64,000 nt of DNA from Pseudoalteromonas sp. NC201 (GCF_002850255.1 NZ_CP022522.1:3347125-3411124), one strand, 5' to 3'. Numbered from the stretch's first letter, positions 48,644 to 59,845 are shown. Numbers and translations: made by a program. The notes: generated from the letters alone by a model not told the origin.

Positions 48644-51600
48644 TTATGCCTGTGCCATTTGCACCGCTTGTTCTATATCTACGGCAACCATACGCGACAC
48701 CCCGGGTTCTGCCATGGTTACCCCCGTCAGTCTACCCGCCATTTCCATAGCGACCTTGTTATGACTGATATAAATAAATTGCACTGTTTGCGACATTTCT
48801 TCAACCAAACGACAAAATCGTCCTACGTTTGCGTCATCAAGCGGTGCATCTACTTCATCCAGCATACAGAATGGGGCTGGATTAAGCCTGAATATTGAGA
48901 ACACCAATGATAATGCGGTCAGCGCTTTTTCTCCACCACTTAACAGATGAATTGTCGAGTTTTTCTTACCAGGCGGCCTTGCCATGATAGAAACACCACT
49001 TTCAAGCAGGTCATCGCTAGTCAATTCTAGATATGCATTCCCCCCACCAAACACTTTAGGAAACAACTCGGCTAAATCTTCATTCACTTGATTAAAGGTG
49101 GCACTAAAGCGGGTTTTGGTCTCTTTATCAATTTTTCTGATCACCGCTTCTAACGTTTCTAACGCATTAGTGAGATCATCCAGCTGTGTATCTAAATAGG
49201 TTTTACGTGCCTTCGCTTCTTCAAACTCTTCAATTGCGGCTAAGTTTACAGCCCCTAACTTACCAAGATCATTACTGACTCGACTCAAATTGGCTTGATA
49301 CTGGCCCAAGTTTGCGTCTTCAGGTAATTGCGCCAGCTCCGCTTTTAGCGTCCGACCAAGCTCCTGCAAAGGTTCAAGTGCCGCTTGCGCCTTTATCATC
49401 AAGCTTTGCTCTTCAAGTTTCACTTGTTGCAAAGACTCATTGAGTTTACTCACTTCGCCTTGTGCATCTTTTAATGCCGCTTGTTTTTGGGAGAGGTTTT
49501 CCTTGGCTTGGTTAAGCGTATCCAACATCGTTTGCTTTTGCGCCTTGGCTTCTAGATGTTGGGAGAGCAATAATTCAATGTCTTCATGTGCCTCCGCGAG
49601 CGGCTCTTCACAAAGCAAAATATCTTCTTGTGTTTGCTCAATGCGCTGATTTATTTCATCGCGGCGATGTTGCAAGTGTTCCAACTTAGAATTGCTGAGC
49701 TGTAGTTCACTTTCTGCCTGCTGCGACGCAAGTTTAGTGGTATGAACTAATTGCTGCGCATCTTGTAATGCGGCGCGTCGAGATTGACTATGTTGTTTAA
49801 ACTCAGTCAACTTAGCCTCGGCTAGTTGTTGTGTTTGTTGTGCTTGCGCTAGTAACTCTTCACGTTGTAATTGCTGTTCAGTATAAAGTTCAAGTTGTTC
49901 AATGACCTCGCCTCGTTCTTGAGCAATGACATCAAGCTGTTCCTGAATTTTCTGTCCTTGCTCACGCCAAGCGCTCAGATTCTCATCCAGCATTTCAACT
50001 TTGGTTTTATGGCTGGCGATTGCTTGGGCCTTTTCGTGAACACATTGCTGTTTTTCTAATAAACCAACTTGCGTGTCTTCAAGAGCAATACGCTTTTGTG
50101 CTACAACCTGTTCAGCCTCTTCTGCGAGTTGTTGCAAATGAGGAAGTTGAGTATGACATGACTGCAATTGGGCATAGCGTTTTAACGCGCCACTCTCTTC
50201 ATTGCTTTTCGTCTTGGCCTTAAAGTTATCTCCCACAATAACGCCACCGACCGTCACGCCAAGAAGGAATTGTTCACACGATTTAAAGTCTGTAGATTCA
50301 GCACATAATTTTATTTTCGTTAAAAAGCTGGGGAACAGCCCTGAGCTTATTTTTGTCGCAACGGAATCAGCGGGAACTTCGAGTTCAGTGGGCCACAGCG
50401 TATTCATTTCGCGTTGCTCAACGACTAAATGCGTCAACCCAAGCAGTGCCGCCTCCACGCACTCTTCATACCCAGACTCAACAACAAGCTGCGATAACAT
50501 AGTCGTAGCAGAAGTCTCCGACGTTTCCTCTGCCCAGCGTGATAACGCCTTTATTTCAGATTGCACTTCTTGTAACGCCTGAAGCGCTTTTTGAGCATGA
50601 GTCTGTGCCTGTAAGATTTCTTCTTTATTGGTTTGCTCTTGACCTTGCAACTTACCAGCTTGGCTTTGTAATTTAGCCATCGCTTGAACTAACTGATGAT
50701 GTGCATCCTGAGCTTTAGCCAAGTCATTTTCCAACATAGATGCGTGATGCGCGTCAGCCTGTTCCTGCAACTCAGCCTGACGCTTATCTATGTGCAGTTT
50801 AGCTTGCTGTTGTTGCGCTAATTGGCTTGCCCCTTGCTGTACCTGAGCATGTATTTGTTGATACTGCTTCTGCGCGTCATTATACTGTGCTTCTAATTGA
50901 GTTTGCTCTGTGTCACTTTGCTCATTTGTGAGTTGAATTTCTTCCAATTGCAATAGCGCAATCTCAAGTCGCTCAGAAACTTCAGCGACTTTTTCAGCAC
51001 TGCTCGCCACATACTCGGCTTGCTCGTCTTGCGCCTCAATCACTTCTTGCTGTTGTGATTTCAGTATTTGGGACTGCTCAATAAGCTGACGCTTTTTTTC
51101 AGTTAGATTGACCTTCTGTTGCTCAAGCGTTGCCAACTGGGTTTCAATTCGGTGCACGCTATGTTGTGCTTGCTCATAGCCATCATTGAAATGCTTAATT
51201 TCATGTTCTAGCGTCGCCAAAATGCTGTCATGGCCACTGTGAGCTTCATTAAAAAATGCTAATTTTTCGTTGAGTTTGGCAATTTCTTTGGCTTTTATTG
51301 CCTGCTTTTGCTCAAGGCTTTGCCACTTTAAAATTGCTATCCACGACTTTAAGTCACGCTCTTGCGACTTTAAAGACTTATATTCGCTCGCCTGTTGTGC
51401 TTGAAGTGCCAGTTTATCTAGCTGACTCTGTAGCTCTTGCCTAACATCGAGCAAACGCTCCATGTTTTCGCGGGTACTCTTGATCCGGGTTTGGGTTTCT
51501 CGTCGACGCTCTTTATATTTTGAAATTCCGGCGGCTTCTTCTAAAAAAACTCTTAACTCTTGCGGCTTACTTTCGATCAAGCGAGAGATCATCCCTTGCT

Positions 51601-52033
51601 CAATGATTGCATAACTGCGAGGACCTAGGCCAGTACCTAAAAAGATATCCGTGATATCGCGCTTACGGCACTTACTACCATTTAAAAAATAAAGAGATTG
51701 ACCATCTCGCGTCACTAAACGCTTAATGGCAATTTGGTTACGATCTGCAAACGTGCCGGGCAACCGGCCTTGAGTATTATCAAAAATCAGTTCTACAGAA
51801 GCTTGCGAGATAGGTTTACGTTTGGTCGAACCGTTAAAAATAACGTCCGTCATGGCATCGCCACGGAGGTTTTTCGCGGAGCTTTCTCCCAGTACCCAGC
51901 GAACTGCATCAATAACATTAGACTTACCACAGCCGTTTGGCCCAACCACACATGTCATCTGGTCAGGAAACGGGATCTTGGTTGGCTCTACGAAAGATTT
52001 AAAGCCGGCCAGTTTGATGTTACTCAGTCGCAT
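48644..52033 (-). CDS. smc: Chromosome segregation ATPase SMC
   Basis: 1129 residues. Walker A is VVGPNGCGKSNVIDAVRW near the start. Two long coiled coils flank a central hinge (about 490-620). The C-terminal head has the signature LLSGGEKALTALSLVF and Walker B CMLDEVDAPLDD. It organises the chromosome with ScpAB. Presence of SMC rather than MukB separates this organism from the enteric-vibrio MukBEF group. First gene of smc-zipA. Confidence 0.97.
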   Translation of the reverse strand: MRLSNIKLAGFKSFVEPTKIPFPDQMTCVVGPNGCGKSNVIDAVRWVLGESSAKNLRGDAMTDVIFNGSTKRKPISQASVELIFDNTQGRLPGTFADRNQIAIKRLVTRDGQSLYFLNGSKCRKRDITDIFLGTGLGPRSYAIIEQGMISRLIESKPQELRVFLEEAAGISKYKERRRETQTRIKSTRENMERLLDVRQELQSQLDKLALQAQQASEYKSLKSQERDLKSWIAILKWQSLEQKQAIKAKEIAKLNEKLAFFNEAHSGHDSILATLEHEIKHFNDGYEQAQHSVHRIETQLATLEQQKVNLTEKKRQLIEQSQILKSQQQEVIEAQDEQAEYVASSAEKVAEVSERLEIALLQLEEIQLTNEQSDTEQTQLEAQYNDAQKQYQQIHAQVQQGASQLAQQQQAKLHIDKRQAELQEQADAHHASMLENDLAKAQDAHHQLVQAMAKLQSQAGKLQGQEQTNKEEILQAQTHAQKALQALQEVQSEIKALSRWAEETSETSATTMLSQLVVESGYEECVEAALLGLTHLVVEQREMNTLWPTELEVPADSVATKISSGLFPSFLTKIKLCAESTDFKSCEQFLLGVTVGGVIVGDNFKAKTKSNEESGALKRYAQLQSCHTQLPHLQQLAEEAEQVVAQKRIALEDTQVGLLEKQQCVHEKAQAIASHKTKVEMLDENLSAWREQGQKIQEQLDVIAQERGEVIEQLELYTEQQLQREELLAQAQQTQQLAEAKLTEFKQHSQSRRAALQDAQQLVHTTKLASQQAESELQLSNSKLEHLQHRRDEINQRIEQTQEDILLCEEPLAEAHEDIELLLSQHLEAKAQKQTMLDTLNQAKENLSQKQAALKDAQGEVSKLNESLQQVKLEEQSLMIKAQAALEPLQELGRTLKAELAQLPEDANLGQYQANLSRVSNDLGKLGAVNLAAIEEFEEAKARKTYLDTQLDDLTNALETLEAVIRKIDKETKTRFSATFNQVNEDLAELFPKVFGGGNAYLELTSDDLLESGVSIMARPPGKKNSTIHLLSGGEKALTALSLVFSIFRLNPAPFCMLDEVDAPLDDANVGRFCRLVEEMSQTVQFIYISHNKVAMEMAGRLTGVTMAEPGVSRMVAVDIEQAVQMAQA

Positions 52034-52097
52034 AGCTTATTATTATTGTTCGCGGTTACTTTTGAGAATAAGACAATTCATTAGTAAGATCTATGAG

Positions 52098-52832
52098 TTA
52101 GCAATGACAGCGTTTAATATTATCCAAAATGATCCCGGTAGCCATCGCCACATTCAATGATTCAGCACCACCAAACGCAGGAATAGTCACCTTTTTATTG
52201 ATGTGCGCCGCTATGGTATCGCTAATACCATGAGACTCGCTGCCCATGACCAACACGGCATTACGACTAAATTGGCACTGATGTACGCTCTCACCACCAA
52301 GGAATGCACCATAGCACTCGCCTTGATATTGTTTTAAAAAGGCCTCGAGATCGGTTCTCACCACATTAACACGCACAAATGAGCCCATAGTGGCACTGAT
52401 CACTTTAGGGTTAAATTGATCGGCGCAGTTTTCGCTTACCACGAGCTGCGTTAATCCATACCAATCAGCAAGACGAATAATGGTACCGAGATTACCCGGG
52501 TCTGAGACTCCATCTAATGCCAACACCAGCCCAGCAGTATTGATTTCTTCTGCTGGCGGCATTGCAACGACCGCTATCGCCGCATTATTTGACACCAAAG
52601 TACTCACCTTGCTCAACACTTCCTCTTCTGCTTCTACACAGTCAATATTAACGAGTTTGGATTTATACTTTGTCATGAACTCATTGGTCGCGAACAGCTG
52701 TTCAACAGCCAACCCAGCATCAACTAACTCAATCACATTCTTTTCGCCTTGCACTAAATACAGACCATGTTGTTTGCGATATTTTTTTTGCCCTAAAGCA
52801 CGAAGTAGTTTTTGTTGATTCTTGGAGATCAT
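52098..52832 (-). CDS. TrmH/SpoU-family RNA 2'-O-methyltransferase
   Basis: 244 residues from the ATG at 52832, chosen for the GAGGTG ribosome site. The N-terminal RNA substrate-binding domain (MISKNQQKLLRALGQKKYRK) is followed by a SPOUT knot with LDGVSDPGNLGTIIRLADW, VMGSESHGIS and the C-terminal LNVAMATGIIL. It probably methylates a ribose in rRNA; RlmB-like by layout, but the target base cannot be given. Upstream of smc in the same direction. Confidence 0.9.
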   Translation of the reverse strand: MISKNQQKLLRALGQKKYRKQHGLYLVQGEKNVIELVDAGLAVEQLFATNEFMTKYKSKLVNIDCVEAEEEVLSKVSTLVSNNAAIAVVAMPPAEEINTAGLVLALDGVSDPGNLGTIIRLADWYGLTQLVVSENCADQFNPKVISATMGSFVRVNVVRTDLEAFLKQYQGECYGAFLGGESVHQCQFSRNAVLVMGSESHGISDTIAAHINKKVTIPAFGGAESLNVAMATGIILDNIKRCHC

Positions 52833-52959
52833 GTGCACCTCAAAAGTTGGATTCACCATTATACCTGTTCAGTATCAGATAAAAAGCGTTTCCACGAGGC
52901 ATTAAGCTAAGAAATTATGTTATCTTGTGCCGAATGACACACAAGGCATAGAGGTAATC

Positions 52960-53256
52960 ATGTCACCTGAGCTAACGCTTATTTTACTCAACTTTATTCT
53001 ACTTTTTGTGGCCTACGTATTCGTTTACCCAAAGTTAAAAGAGAAAAGTCTCGCCAGTATCAGCAAACAAGATTTATTGGTTACTGCGGTTTCTTTAGTC
53101 GTGTCTGGAAGTTTGTACTATGGCAAGGATATCGAGTTTTCGTTAGTGTTTTTTAAGAGTAATTGGGTGGTGTTTACGATTGTCGCATTTAGCGTGATTG
53201 AAATCCCATTTTTACTGTGGTTTAAGCGTCGCTATAACATTAAGTTTGGAGAGTAA
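52960..53256 (+). CDS. Small inner-membrane protein of unknown function
   Basis: 98 residues from the ATG at 52960 (preceded by GAGGTAATC), with three hydrophobic segments (about 5-24, 38-55, 70-88) and a basic C-terminal RRYNIKFGE. No family recognised. It stands alone between the convergent gpsA and the divergent methylase gene. Confidence 0.75.
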   Translation: MSPELTLILLNFILLFVAYVFVYPKLKEKSLASISKQDLLVTAVSLVVSGSLYYGKDIEFSLVFFKSNWVVFTIVAFSVIEIPFLLWFKRRYNIKFGE

Positions 53257-53288
53257 TAGAGAGGTAGCTACGCCTCTCTATTCGATTA

Positions 53289-54296
53289 TCACTCAGCTCG
53301 CTTCTCGCGACCAAGCAACGCCATTGCGGCTTCTTTCACATCTTTTTGCTCATAAAGCACTTGATAGATCTGCTCAGTGATCGGCATTTCAATACCAGTG
53401 CGTTTGGCAAGTAGATAAACTTCTTTGGTATTGCGATAACCTTCGACCACCTGACCTATACTCGACATCGCCTCATCGACCGACTTTCCCGAGCCAAGTG
53501 CAAGACCAAAACGGCGATTACGCGACTGGTTATCCGTACAAGTGAGAATGAGATCACCAAGCCCCGCCATACCCATAAAGGTTTCAGAGCGCGCGCCTAA
53601 CGCACATCCTAAACGACAAAGTTCAGCGAGTCCTCGGGTGATAAGCGCCGTTCTAGCATTCGCACCAAAACCAAAGCCGTCAGACATGCCCGCGCCAATT
53701 GCGATAACATTTTTGACCGCGCCGCCGAGCTGAATACCAATAAAGTCTTCGTTGCTATACACCCTAAACGAGCGACCGCAATGCAACAGCTCTGCGAGCT
53801 CTTCACGAAACTTTGCACAAATCGAAGACACTGAAATAGCAGTAGGTAATCCTGCGGCCATTTCTTTTGCAAAAGTAGGTCCACTTAGCACCGCCAGCGG
53901 CACATCGTCACCTAACACATCCAGTGCAACCTCTTGCAATAATCGCCCAGTATTTGGTTCGAGCCCCTTGGTTGCCCAAGCTACTTTTGCATTCTCAAGT
54001 AGCATAGGTTTAATCTTCTTTAAGGTGTCTGCAAACGCATGACTTGGCACAACCACCAAAATACGCTCGCTAGACTTAACAGCCGTTTCTAAATCGGCCT
54101 CAAGTTCAAGCGTGTTTGGAAACTGGATGTCAGGAAGATAACGTTGGTTTTTGCGCTCAGCTGCTAGCGCCTCAACGTGTTCGCTATTGCGTCCCCATAG
54201 TGTCACTTGGTGACCATTTCGGGCGAAACAAATAGCAAGGGCGGTGCCATAAGACCCCGCCCCCAATACAGTTACAGCTGATTTTGCTGTACTCAT
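53289..54296 (-). CDS. gpsA: Glycerol-3-phosphate dehydrogenase [NAD(P)+]
   Basis: 335 residues from the ATG at 54296 (a TTG one codon earlier is also possible). The dinucleotide motif is [12 protein letters not shown], the substrate-binding segment is [12 protein letters not shown], and the catalytic Lys lies in [13 protein letters not shown]. It makes sn-glycerol 3-phosphate for phospholipids. It begins 3 bases after the secB stop; the order secB-gpsA is the same as in E. coli. Confidence 0.97.
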   Translation of the reverse strand: MSTAKSAVTVLGAGSYGTALAICFARNGHQVTLWGRNSEHVEALAAERKNQRYLPDIQFPNTLELEADLETAVKSSERILVVVPSHAFADTLKKIKPMLLENAKVAWATKGLEPNTGRLLQEVALDVLGDDVPLAVLSGPTFAKEMAAGLPTAISVSSICAKFREELAELLHCGRSFRVYSNEDFIGIQLGGAVKNVIAIGAGMSDGFGFGANARTALITRGLAELCRLGCALGARSETFMGMAGLGDLILTCTDNQSRNRRFGLALGSGKSVDEAMSSIGQVVEGYRNTKEVYLLAKRTGIEMPITEQIYQVLYEQKDVKEAAMALLGREKRAE

Positions 54297-54299
54297 CAA

Positions 54300-54788
54300 T
54301 TATGCGTCAGCAGTTTGCTCAGGCTGTGCTTGAGCCGCACGTTGCTGCATATACTGAGCGAATAATGCGTCAAAGTTAACTGGCGCAAGGTTTAACTGTG
54401 GGAAAGTACCACGGTTAACTAGGCTAGCTACCGCTTCACGCGCATATGGGAATAGGATGTTAGGGCAGAATGCGCCTAGCATGTGTGCCATTTGCATTTC
54501 TTCAAGATCTGCAATTGCAAAGATACCAGCTTGTTGGATTTCACATAGGAATGCAGTTTCTTCACCAATAGTTGCCGTTACCGTTAGCGCGAGAACAACT
54601 TCAAAAACGTTGTCATCAAGCTTTGCTGAACGTGTGTCCATGTCTAGCTTAACTTCTGGTGTCCACTCTTTTTGGAAGATACCTGGTGAGTTTGGCGTTT
54701 CAAACGATACATCTTTAGTATAGATACGTTGAATGTTGAACTGAGCGCCTTCTTGTTGTTGTTCTGCTGCTTGGTTTTGTTCTGCCAT
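54300..54788 (-). CDS. secB: Protein-export chaperone SecB
   Basis: 162 residues. Family features are [19 protein letters not shown] near the start, the [20 protein letters not shown] beta region and [21 protein letters not shown] tetrameric chaperone that holds precursors for SecA. It lies between grxC and gpsA, the conserved grxC-secB-gpsA cluster. Confidence 0.98.
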   Translation of the reverse strand: MAEQNQAAEQQQEGAQFNIQRIYTKDVSFETPNSPGIFQKEWTPEVKLDMDTRSAKLDDNVFEVVLALTVTATIGEETAFLCEIQQAGIFAIADLEEMQMAHMLGAFCPNILFPYAREAVASLVNRGTFPQLNLAPVNFDALFAQYMQQRAAQAQPEQTADA

Positions 54789-54871
54789 GATAATTTCCTA
54801 AATTCTGTTGTGATCCTGCTAGTTCCTAGCAGTCATTATAAAAAGTAAGCTGAGCCAAAGCTCAATCAATC

Positions 54872-55132
54872 TTATGCTTGTAATAGCTTATCGAGTTCGC
54901 CTTTCGCTTCAAGCGCCATAATATCGTCGCAACCACCAATATGGCGCTCAGCGATAAAGATTTGTGGCACGGTATAGCCACCGTTGGCTTTTTCGATCAT
55001 CTCGTCACGAAGCTCTGGCTGTGCGCCAATATCATACTCAGTGTATGTGACACCTTTTGCATCTAATAGTGCTTTTGCACGATGACAAAATGGACAATAG
55101 TCTTTGGTGTAAATTACGACTTGGCTCATCAT
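54872..55132 (-). CDS. grxC: Glutaredoxin 3
   Basis: 86 residues with the dithiol active site CPFC in YTKDYCPFCHRAKALL and the glutathione-binding GGYTVPQIFI and HIGGCDD. It reduces disulfides with glutathione. An additional Met precedes the usual start. It follows the rhodanese gene by 9 bases. Confidence 0.96.
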   Translation of the reverse strand: MMSQVVIYTKDYCPFCHRAKALLDAKGVTYTEYDIGAQPELRDEMIEKANGGYTVPQIFIAERHIGGCDDIMALEAKGELDKLLQA

Positions 55133-55141
55133 AGACCTCAG

Positions 55142-55573
55142 TTATTTTCCGTTAGAGATTGGTAAACCCGCACTTTGCCATGCGCCAATACCACCTGATA
55201 ATACGTACACTTGCTCGAATCCAGCTTTGTGCATGTTATCAGCAACAGCAGATGCCGTCATACCTGTGTTACAGACCAATATAATGGGCTTAGATTTATG
55301 TTTTTCAAGACCAGCAAAATCTTTTTGCTTGAGTTTTTCCGCATTCACCTGCTCAGAACCTGCAATGTGACCTTGGTTAAACTCTTTTGCTGCACGCATA
55401 TCGAGTACCTGACCATCTTGGCGGTTAACAAGCATAGTCAACTGCTGGGGGTTAATTTGTCTAATTTTAGAAAACTGACTCTTAAACCAACTACTCACTA
55501 ACATCGCGGCTAACACAACCCAAATGATGCTAAGTACCGGATGGTTACCTAAAAACGCAACGTATTGTTCCAT
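55142..55573 (-). CDS. yibN: Membrane-anchored rhodanese-like protein (YibN-like)
   Basis: 143 residues from the ATG at 55573; a TTG five codons upstream is less likely. One N-terminal TM segment (about 10-30), then a rhodanese domain with the active-site Cys loop CNTGMTA, typical of single-domain sulfurtransferases. Its substrate is unknown. It heads the rhodanese-grxC-secB-gpsA cluster, as yibN does in E. coli. Confidence 0.87.
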   Translation of the reverse strand: MEQYVAFLGNHPVLSIIWVVLAAMLVSSWFKSQFSKIRQINPQQLTMLVNRQDGQVLDMRAAKEFNQGHIAGSEQVNAEKLKQKDFAGLEKHKSKPIILVCNTGMTASAVADNMHKAGFEQVYVLSGGIGAWQSAGLPISNGK

Positions 55574-55850
55574 TAATTTATCAACCAAAAATTATTAAAC
55601 GATAAAGTGGCAGCAAGTATACCTGCTTTATTCTCGACAAAACAGACTTGTTCAACATGAGCAAATATCAATCTCAAAGTTGATAATTCATCACTGTGGG
55701 GCTGAATATTCATACAAAAACAGGTATTCTACTTACCAGCAACCAGAGCAAGCTTATCGAAGCGCTGCAGCCTAAGTTAGTAAATCTAACCTTGTAGCGT
55801 TTGCTATAAGACATCAACATCGTGCCTAATTCAGGATTTCAGGAGCGCAA

Positions 55851-57392
55851 ATGACAGCTAAGAAAAAGCCATTGGTATTAATGATTTTAGACGGTTGGGG
55901 CTATCGCGAAGAAAGCGAGAGCAATGCTATTTTAGCAGCCAATACCCCAGTATTAGATGAACTATGGCGCTCTGCTCCGCACACCTTGATTTCAGGTTCA
56001 GGCCTTGATGTTGGTCTACCGGATGGACAAATGGGGAATTCCGAAGTTGGCCACGTTAACCTCGGTGCAGGACGTGTGGTTTATCAAGACTTCACGCGGA
56101 TCACTAAAGCGATTGACGATGGTGAGTTTGAGCACAATCCAGCTCTGGTTGAGAATATCGACAAAGCAGTGGCAAAGGGAAAAGCCGTTCACCTAATGGG
56201 GTTATTGAGCCCAGGTGGCGTTCACAGCCATGAAGATCACATTGTTGCGGCAATTAAATTAGCAGCTGAGCGCGGTGCAACCGTTTATTTGCACGCATTT
56301 TTGGATGGCCGCGATACACCACCTCGCAGCGCACAAGCGTCAATTGAAAAAATGGAAGCCTTGATGCAGTCACTCAATTGTGGCCGACTAGCGTCTATTA
56401 TTGGTCGCTACTATGCTATGGACCGTGACAATCGTTGGGACCGCGTCGAGTCTGCATACAACCTGATGGTAAGTGGCGACGCTGATTTTACTTATAGTAA
56501 TGGCGTTGAAGCGCTACAAGCAGCTTACGCGCGTGATGAAAATGATGAGTTTGTTAAAGCATCAGTGATCACCGAAGCTGGGCAACCTGCCGCTACTATC
56601 AATGATGGTGATACGGTTATCTTTATGAACTTCCGTGCAGACCGAGCGCGCCAGATAACCCGTGTTTTTGTCGATGCTGACTTTAACGGCTTCGAAAAAC
56701 GCAAAGCACCGGACTTAAGTGCGTTTGTTATGATGACTGAATACGCTGCCGACATTAAAGCCCCTATCGCTTTCGCGCCTGAAGCACTTGTCAATGTGCT
56801 AGGTGAATGGCTAGCTAAGCACAACAAAACTCAGCTGCGTATTTCAGAAACGGAAAAATATGCCCATGTCACTTTCTTCTTTAGCGGCGGTCGCGAAGAT
56901 CTCTTTGAAGGAGAAAAACGTGAACTCATTCCTTCTCCACAAGTCGCCACTTACGACTTGCAGCCAGAGATGAACTCAGAAATGCTAACTGATAAGTTAG
57001 TTGAAGCCATTCATAGCGGTGAATTTGACGTCATTATCTGTAACTACCCGAATGGTGATATGGTTGGACACTCTGGCGTATTCGAAGCCGCAGTAAAAGC
57101 ATGTGAAGCCGTTGATAAGTGTATCGGTCGTGTGGTTGCAGCGTTAAAAGAAACCAGTGGTGAAGCTCTGATCACAGCAGACCACGGCAATGCTGAGCAA
57201 ATGCAAAACCCGAAAACGGGCCAAGCTCACACAGCACACACCAGTGAGCCTGTACCATTTATTTATGTAGGTCGTGATGCAGAGCCACAAGCAGGAAAAG
57301 CACTAAGCGATGTTGCACCAACAATGCTGCATTTACTTGGTATGGAGCAGCCTAGCGAGATGACAGGCACTCCAATTATGCGTTTAAAATAA
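55851..57392 (+). CDS. gpmI: 2,3-bisphosphoglycerate-independent phosphoglycerate mutase
   Basis: 513 residues, alkaline-phosphatase superfamily. The N-terminal metal site LMILDGWGY, the phospho-Ser motif [13 protein letters not shown] and the C-terminal [11 protein letters not shown] are all visible. It interconverts 3- and 2-phosphoglycerate with Mn2+. CAGGAG lies just before the ATG. It starts a cluster with envC, as in E. coli. Confidence 0.98.
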   Translation: MTAKKKPLVLMILDGWGYREESESNAILAANTPVLDELWRSAPHTLISGSGLDVGLPDGQMGNSEVGHVNLGAGRVVYQDFTRITKAIDDGEFEHNPALVENIDKAVAKGKAVHLMGLLSPGGVHSHEDHIVAAIKLAAERGATVYLHAFLDGRDTPPRSAQASIEKMEALMQSLNCGRLASIIGRYYAMDRDNRWDRVESAYNLMVSGDADFTYSNGVEALQAAYARDENDEFVKASVITEAGQPAATINDGDTVIFMNFRADRARQITRVFVDADFNGFEKRKAPDLSAFVMMTEYAADIKAPIAFAPEALVNVLGEWLAKHNKTQLRISETEKYAHVTFFFSGGREDLFEGEKRELIPSPQVATYDLQPEMNSEMLTDKLVEAIHSGEFDVIICNYPNGDMVGHSGVFEAAVKACEAVDKCIGRVVAALKETSGEALITADHGNAEQMQNPKTGQAHTAHTSEPVPFIYVGRDAEPQAGKALSDVAPTMLHLLGMEQPSEMTGTPIMRLK

Positions 57393-57404
57393 CGGCCTGC
57401 CTGT

Positions 57405-58550
57405 ATGCCGTTAAAAACGACATTTCACTATGCCGCACTTCTCGGTGCGGCGTTACTCATGACAACAGCGCCCACTGTTGCCAACGAATCTAGAACCAAA
57501 CAAGACTTAAGCGAAGTTCAGCAACAGCTTAAAGCTAGCCAACAAGCATTAGAAAAGCAGCGCGGTGAAATTAACAGTCACGAAGCAAAGCTCAAAGCCT
57601 TCGAACTTGATATTGCCAAAAGTGCCAAAGCTATCTCACTCACAGAAATCGGGATCAAAGAAAACAAAACCGAGCAGGCTGAACTTAAAAAGCAAGAAAG
57701 CACGCTGTTAAACGACAAGAAAAAATTTGAAAAGATCCTTGCGGCTCAGCTAAAAAGTGCCTACATGACGGGCTCTCATGATTATTCTAGAATGTTACTT
57801 AATCAAGAGCATGCCACAAAGCTCGAGCGCACCATTGCCTATTATGATTACCTAAATAAAGCACGCATTAAACAACTCGAACAACTCAAATCTATCGGCC
57901 AAGAATTGGCACAGACTCAAGCTGAGTTAGCAAGAACACAAGCACGCTTAGAAGCGCTACAAAACCATCAGAATGAACGCTTGGAAGCGCTCAAGAAGGC
58001 GCAGCAAGAACGTCAAAACCAGCTTGCAAACCTAAATAACAAACTCAGTGAAACACGCTCTGCTATCGCTTATTTAAAAGAAAATGAACAAACCTTAATC
58101 CAAACGTTAGAAGAGCTTGCCAAGGCACAAAGAGAAGCCGAAGTACGTTTAGATGGGCTAGCCAAACTCAAAGGCAAAATGAGTTTACCAACCAAAGGTC
58201 GAATTAAACATAAATTCGGCCAAAGCAAACATGCAGGCATGAATTGGAAGGGCGTCCTCATTGGTGCAAAAGAAGGGGCTGAAATTGCGAGTGTCGCCCC
58301 CGGTCAAGTTGTGTATGCAGATTGGTTAAATGGCTTTGGCTGGGTTATTGTGCTCGATCATGGTCATGGTTTTATGAGTCTATACGGCCACGCACAAACG
58401 CTGCTTCGCGATGTTGGCGATCAAGTTCGCAGTGGTGAAGTGATCGCTTTGGTAGGACAAAGCGGCGGACAAAGAGATCCTGGTCTATACTTTGAAATAC
58501 GGCATAAGGGAAGCGCTGTAGATCCGATAAAATGGTGCAGATCCAGTTAA
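57405..58550 (+). CDS. envC: EnvC-like murein hydrolase activator
   Basis: 381 residues: signal peptide (about 1-26, ending VANE), a long coiled coil (about 30-245) and a C-terminal LytM domain. The LytM metal ligands are incomplete (HAGMNW in place of HxGxD, GLYFEIR in place of HLHFEIR), as in E. coli EnvC, which activates AmiA/AmiB rather than cutting peptidoglycan. It works at the septum during division. It follows gpmI by 12 bases. Confidence 0.94.
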   Translation: MPLKTTFHYAALLGAALLMTTAPTVANESRTKQDLSEVQQQLKASQQALEKQRGEINSHEAKLKAFELDIAKSAKAISLTEIGIKENKTEQAELKKQESTLLNDKKKFEKILAAQLKSAYMTGSHDYSRMLLNQEHATKLERTIAYYDYLNKARIKQLEQLKSIGQELAQTQAELARTQARLEALQNHQNERLEALKKAQQERQNQLANLNNKLSETRSAIAYLKENEQTLIQTLEELAKAQREAEVRLDGLAKLKGKMSLPTKGRIKHKFGQSKHAGMNWKGVLIGAKEGAEIASVAPGQVVYADWLNGFGWVIVLDHGHGFMSLYGHAQTLLRDVGDQVRSGEVIALVGQSGGQRDPGLYFEIRHKGSAVDPIKWCRSS

Positions 58551-58588
58551 CTGAATAACCCGTGCTGCACCTTGATGAGGAGCAGCAC

Positions 58589-59800
58589 ATGAATAGACAA
58601 ACCCGTTTTTACGCGCTCGCAGCGCGCTATGTTGCATTATTAAGCTTCCTGCTTTTGTTAAGTTTTAGCGCTTTTAGTCACGCGTCTACACAAAAGTTCT
58701 CGGCTCAAGAAATCGATGAAATCCTGTATCATATTCACACCTATTATGTTGAAGACTTGCCTCTGAGTCGCTACAACGCGGGCAACTTATCGAGCCTCTT
58801 CGATAATTTAGATCCCTACTCTAAATACCTCAATGAGGAAGACTTGGAATCCATCTTCAGTGCAGCAAATGGACGCTACACAGGGCTTGGTATTGAAGTC
58901 GAAGAGCAAGATAATTACGTGATTATCTTGGATACCCTGCCCAATTCACCAGCAGCCCAAGCAGGCATAGAGAGCGGTGATAAACTCCATGCAATCAATG
59001 GCGCTAATGTTGCGGGCAAATCGATAGAAGAAGTGTCTGCCCTACTCAAAGCTGCAAATAAAAATCTCATCAATTTAGTAGTATTAAGACAAGACGAGCT
59101 GGTTGCACTTGAGCTTAAACGTCAAGAGATAGTCATTGAAAGTGTCGCCAGTAAACTCTTAAACGACGGCACCGGCTTTTTAAGCGTCAACAGTTTTAAT
59201 CATCACACCTACCATGATGTTGCAAGACACATAAGCCGACTACAAGTACAGTTAGGTAGTCCATTGAAAAAGCTGGTTATTGATTTACGTGACAACCCCG
59301 GCGGTACACTTAATAGTGCCGTGGCAATCTCAGATCTTTTTTTAGACAGTGGCACAATCGTCACGACCAAAGGCCGCTTCTATGACGCCAATCAGGCTTA
59401 CATTGCAAAGCGTGGAGATATTTTAAATGGTGCGCCTATTTTGGTATTAATCAACAATAATTCCGCTTCAGCGGCCGAGATTTTAGCCGCCGCACTCAAG
59501 GATAATAAACGTGCCTTAGTCGTTGGCTTACGTTCCTATGGTAAAGGTTCAGTGCAATCCTTGATCCCAATTGGCAATGGTACTACTGCATTAAAGTTAA
59601 CGACAGCGAGATACTACACACCAGCAGGTACATCAATTGAAGGTAAAGGCATAGAGCCCGATGTATATTTTACCAAACAAGCGCTTTCCCTGTTAGATAA
59701 AAGCGCTATAATCACTGGTGAAGAATCAATCAAAACAACAGGTATTGAACAACTTGCCTCGCATTGGCCTAAGGCACTGGCGTTAGTTCAATCACAGTAA
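58589..59800 (+). CDS. S41-family C-terminal processing protease with PDZ domain
   Basis: 403 residues from the ATG at 58589, chosen for GAGGAG at proper spacing; an in-frame GTG nine codons upstream lacks one. Signal peptide (about 1-33), PDZ domain (about 95-175) and S41 domain with the catalytic Ser in NNNSASAAEILA and Lys in SYGKGSVQ. CtpA-type periplasmic protease, larger-scale role unknown here; in other bacteria such proteases regulate murein hydrolases, which would fit the neighbouring envC. Confidence 0.92.
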   Translation: MNRQTRFYALAARYVALLSFLLLLSFSAFSHASTQKFSAQEIDEILYHIHTYYVEDLPLSRYNAGNLSSLFDNLDPYSKYLNEEDLESIFSAANGRYTGLGIEVEEQDNYVIILDTLPNSPAAQAGIESGDKLHAINGANVAGKSIEEVSALLKAANKNLINLVVLRQDELVALELKRQEIVIESVASKLLNDGTGFLSVNSFNHHTYHDVARHISRLQVQLGSPLKKLVIDLRDNPGGTLNSAVAISDLFLDSGTIVTTKGRFYDANQAYIAKRGDILNGAPILVLINNNSASAAEILAAALKDNKRALVVGLRSYGKGSVQSLIPIGNGTTALKLTTARYYTPAGTSIEGKGIEPDVYFTKQALSLLDKSAIITGEESIKTTGIEQLASHWPKALALVQSQ

Positions 59801-59845
59801 ATAAAAAACGGTCCTGTAGGGCTGTAAACTATAATAATAATTTGT

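Noticed and set aside
57405..58550. EnvC LytM domain as a damaged peptidase
   Set aside because: Loss of metal ligands is normal in EnvC, which activates amidases; it is not evidence of gene decay.
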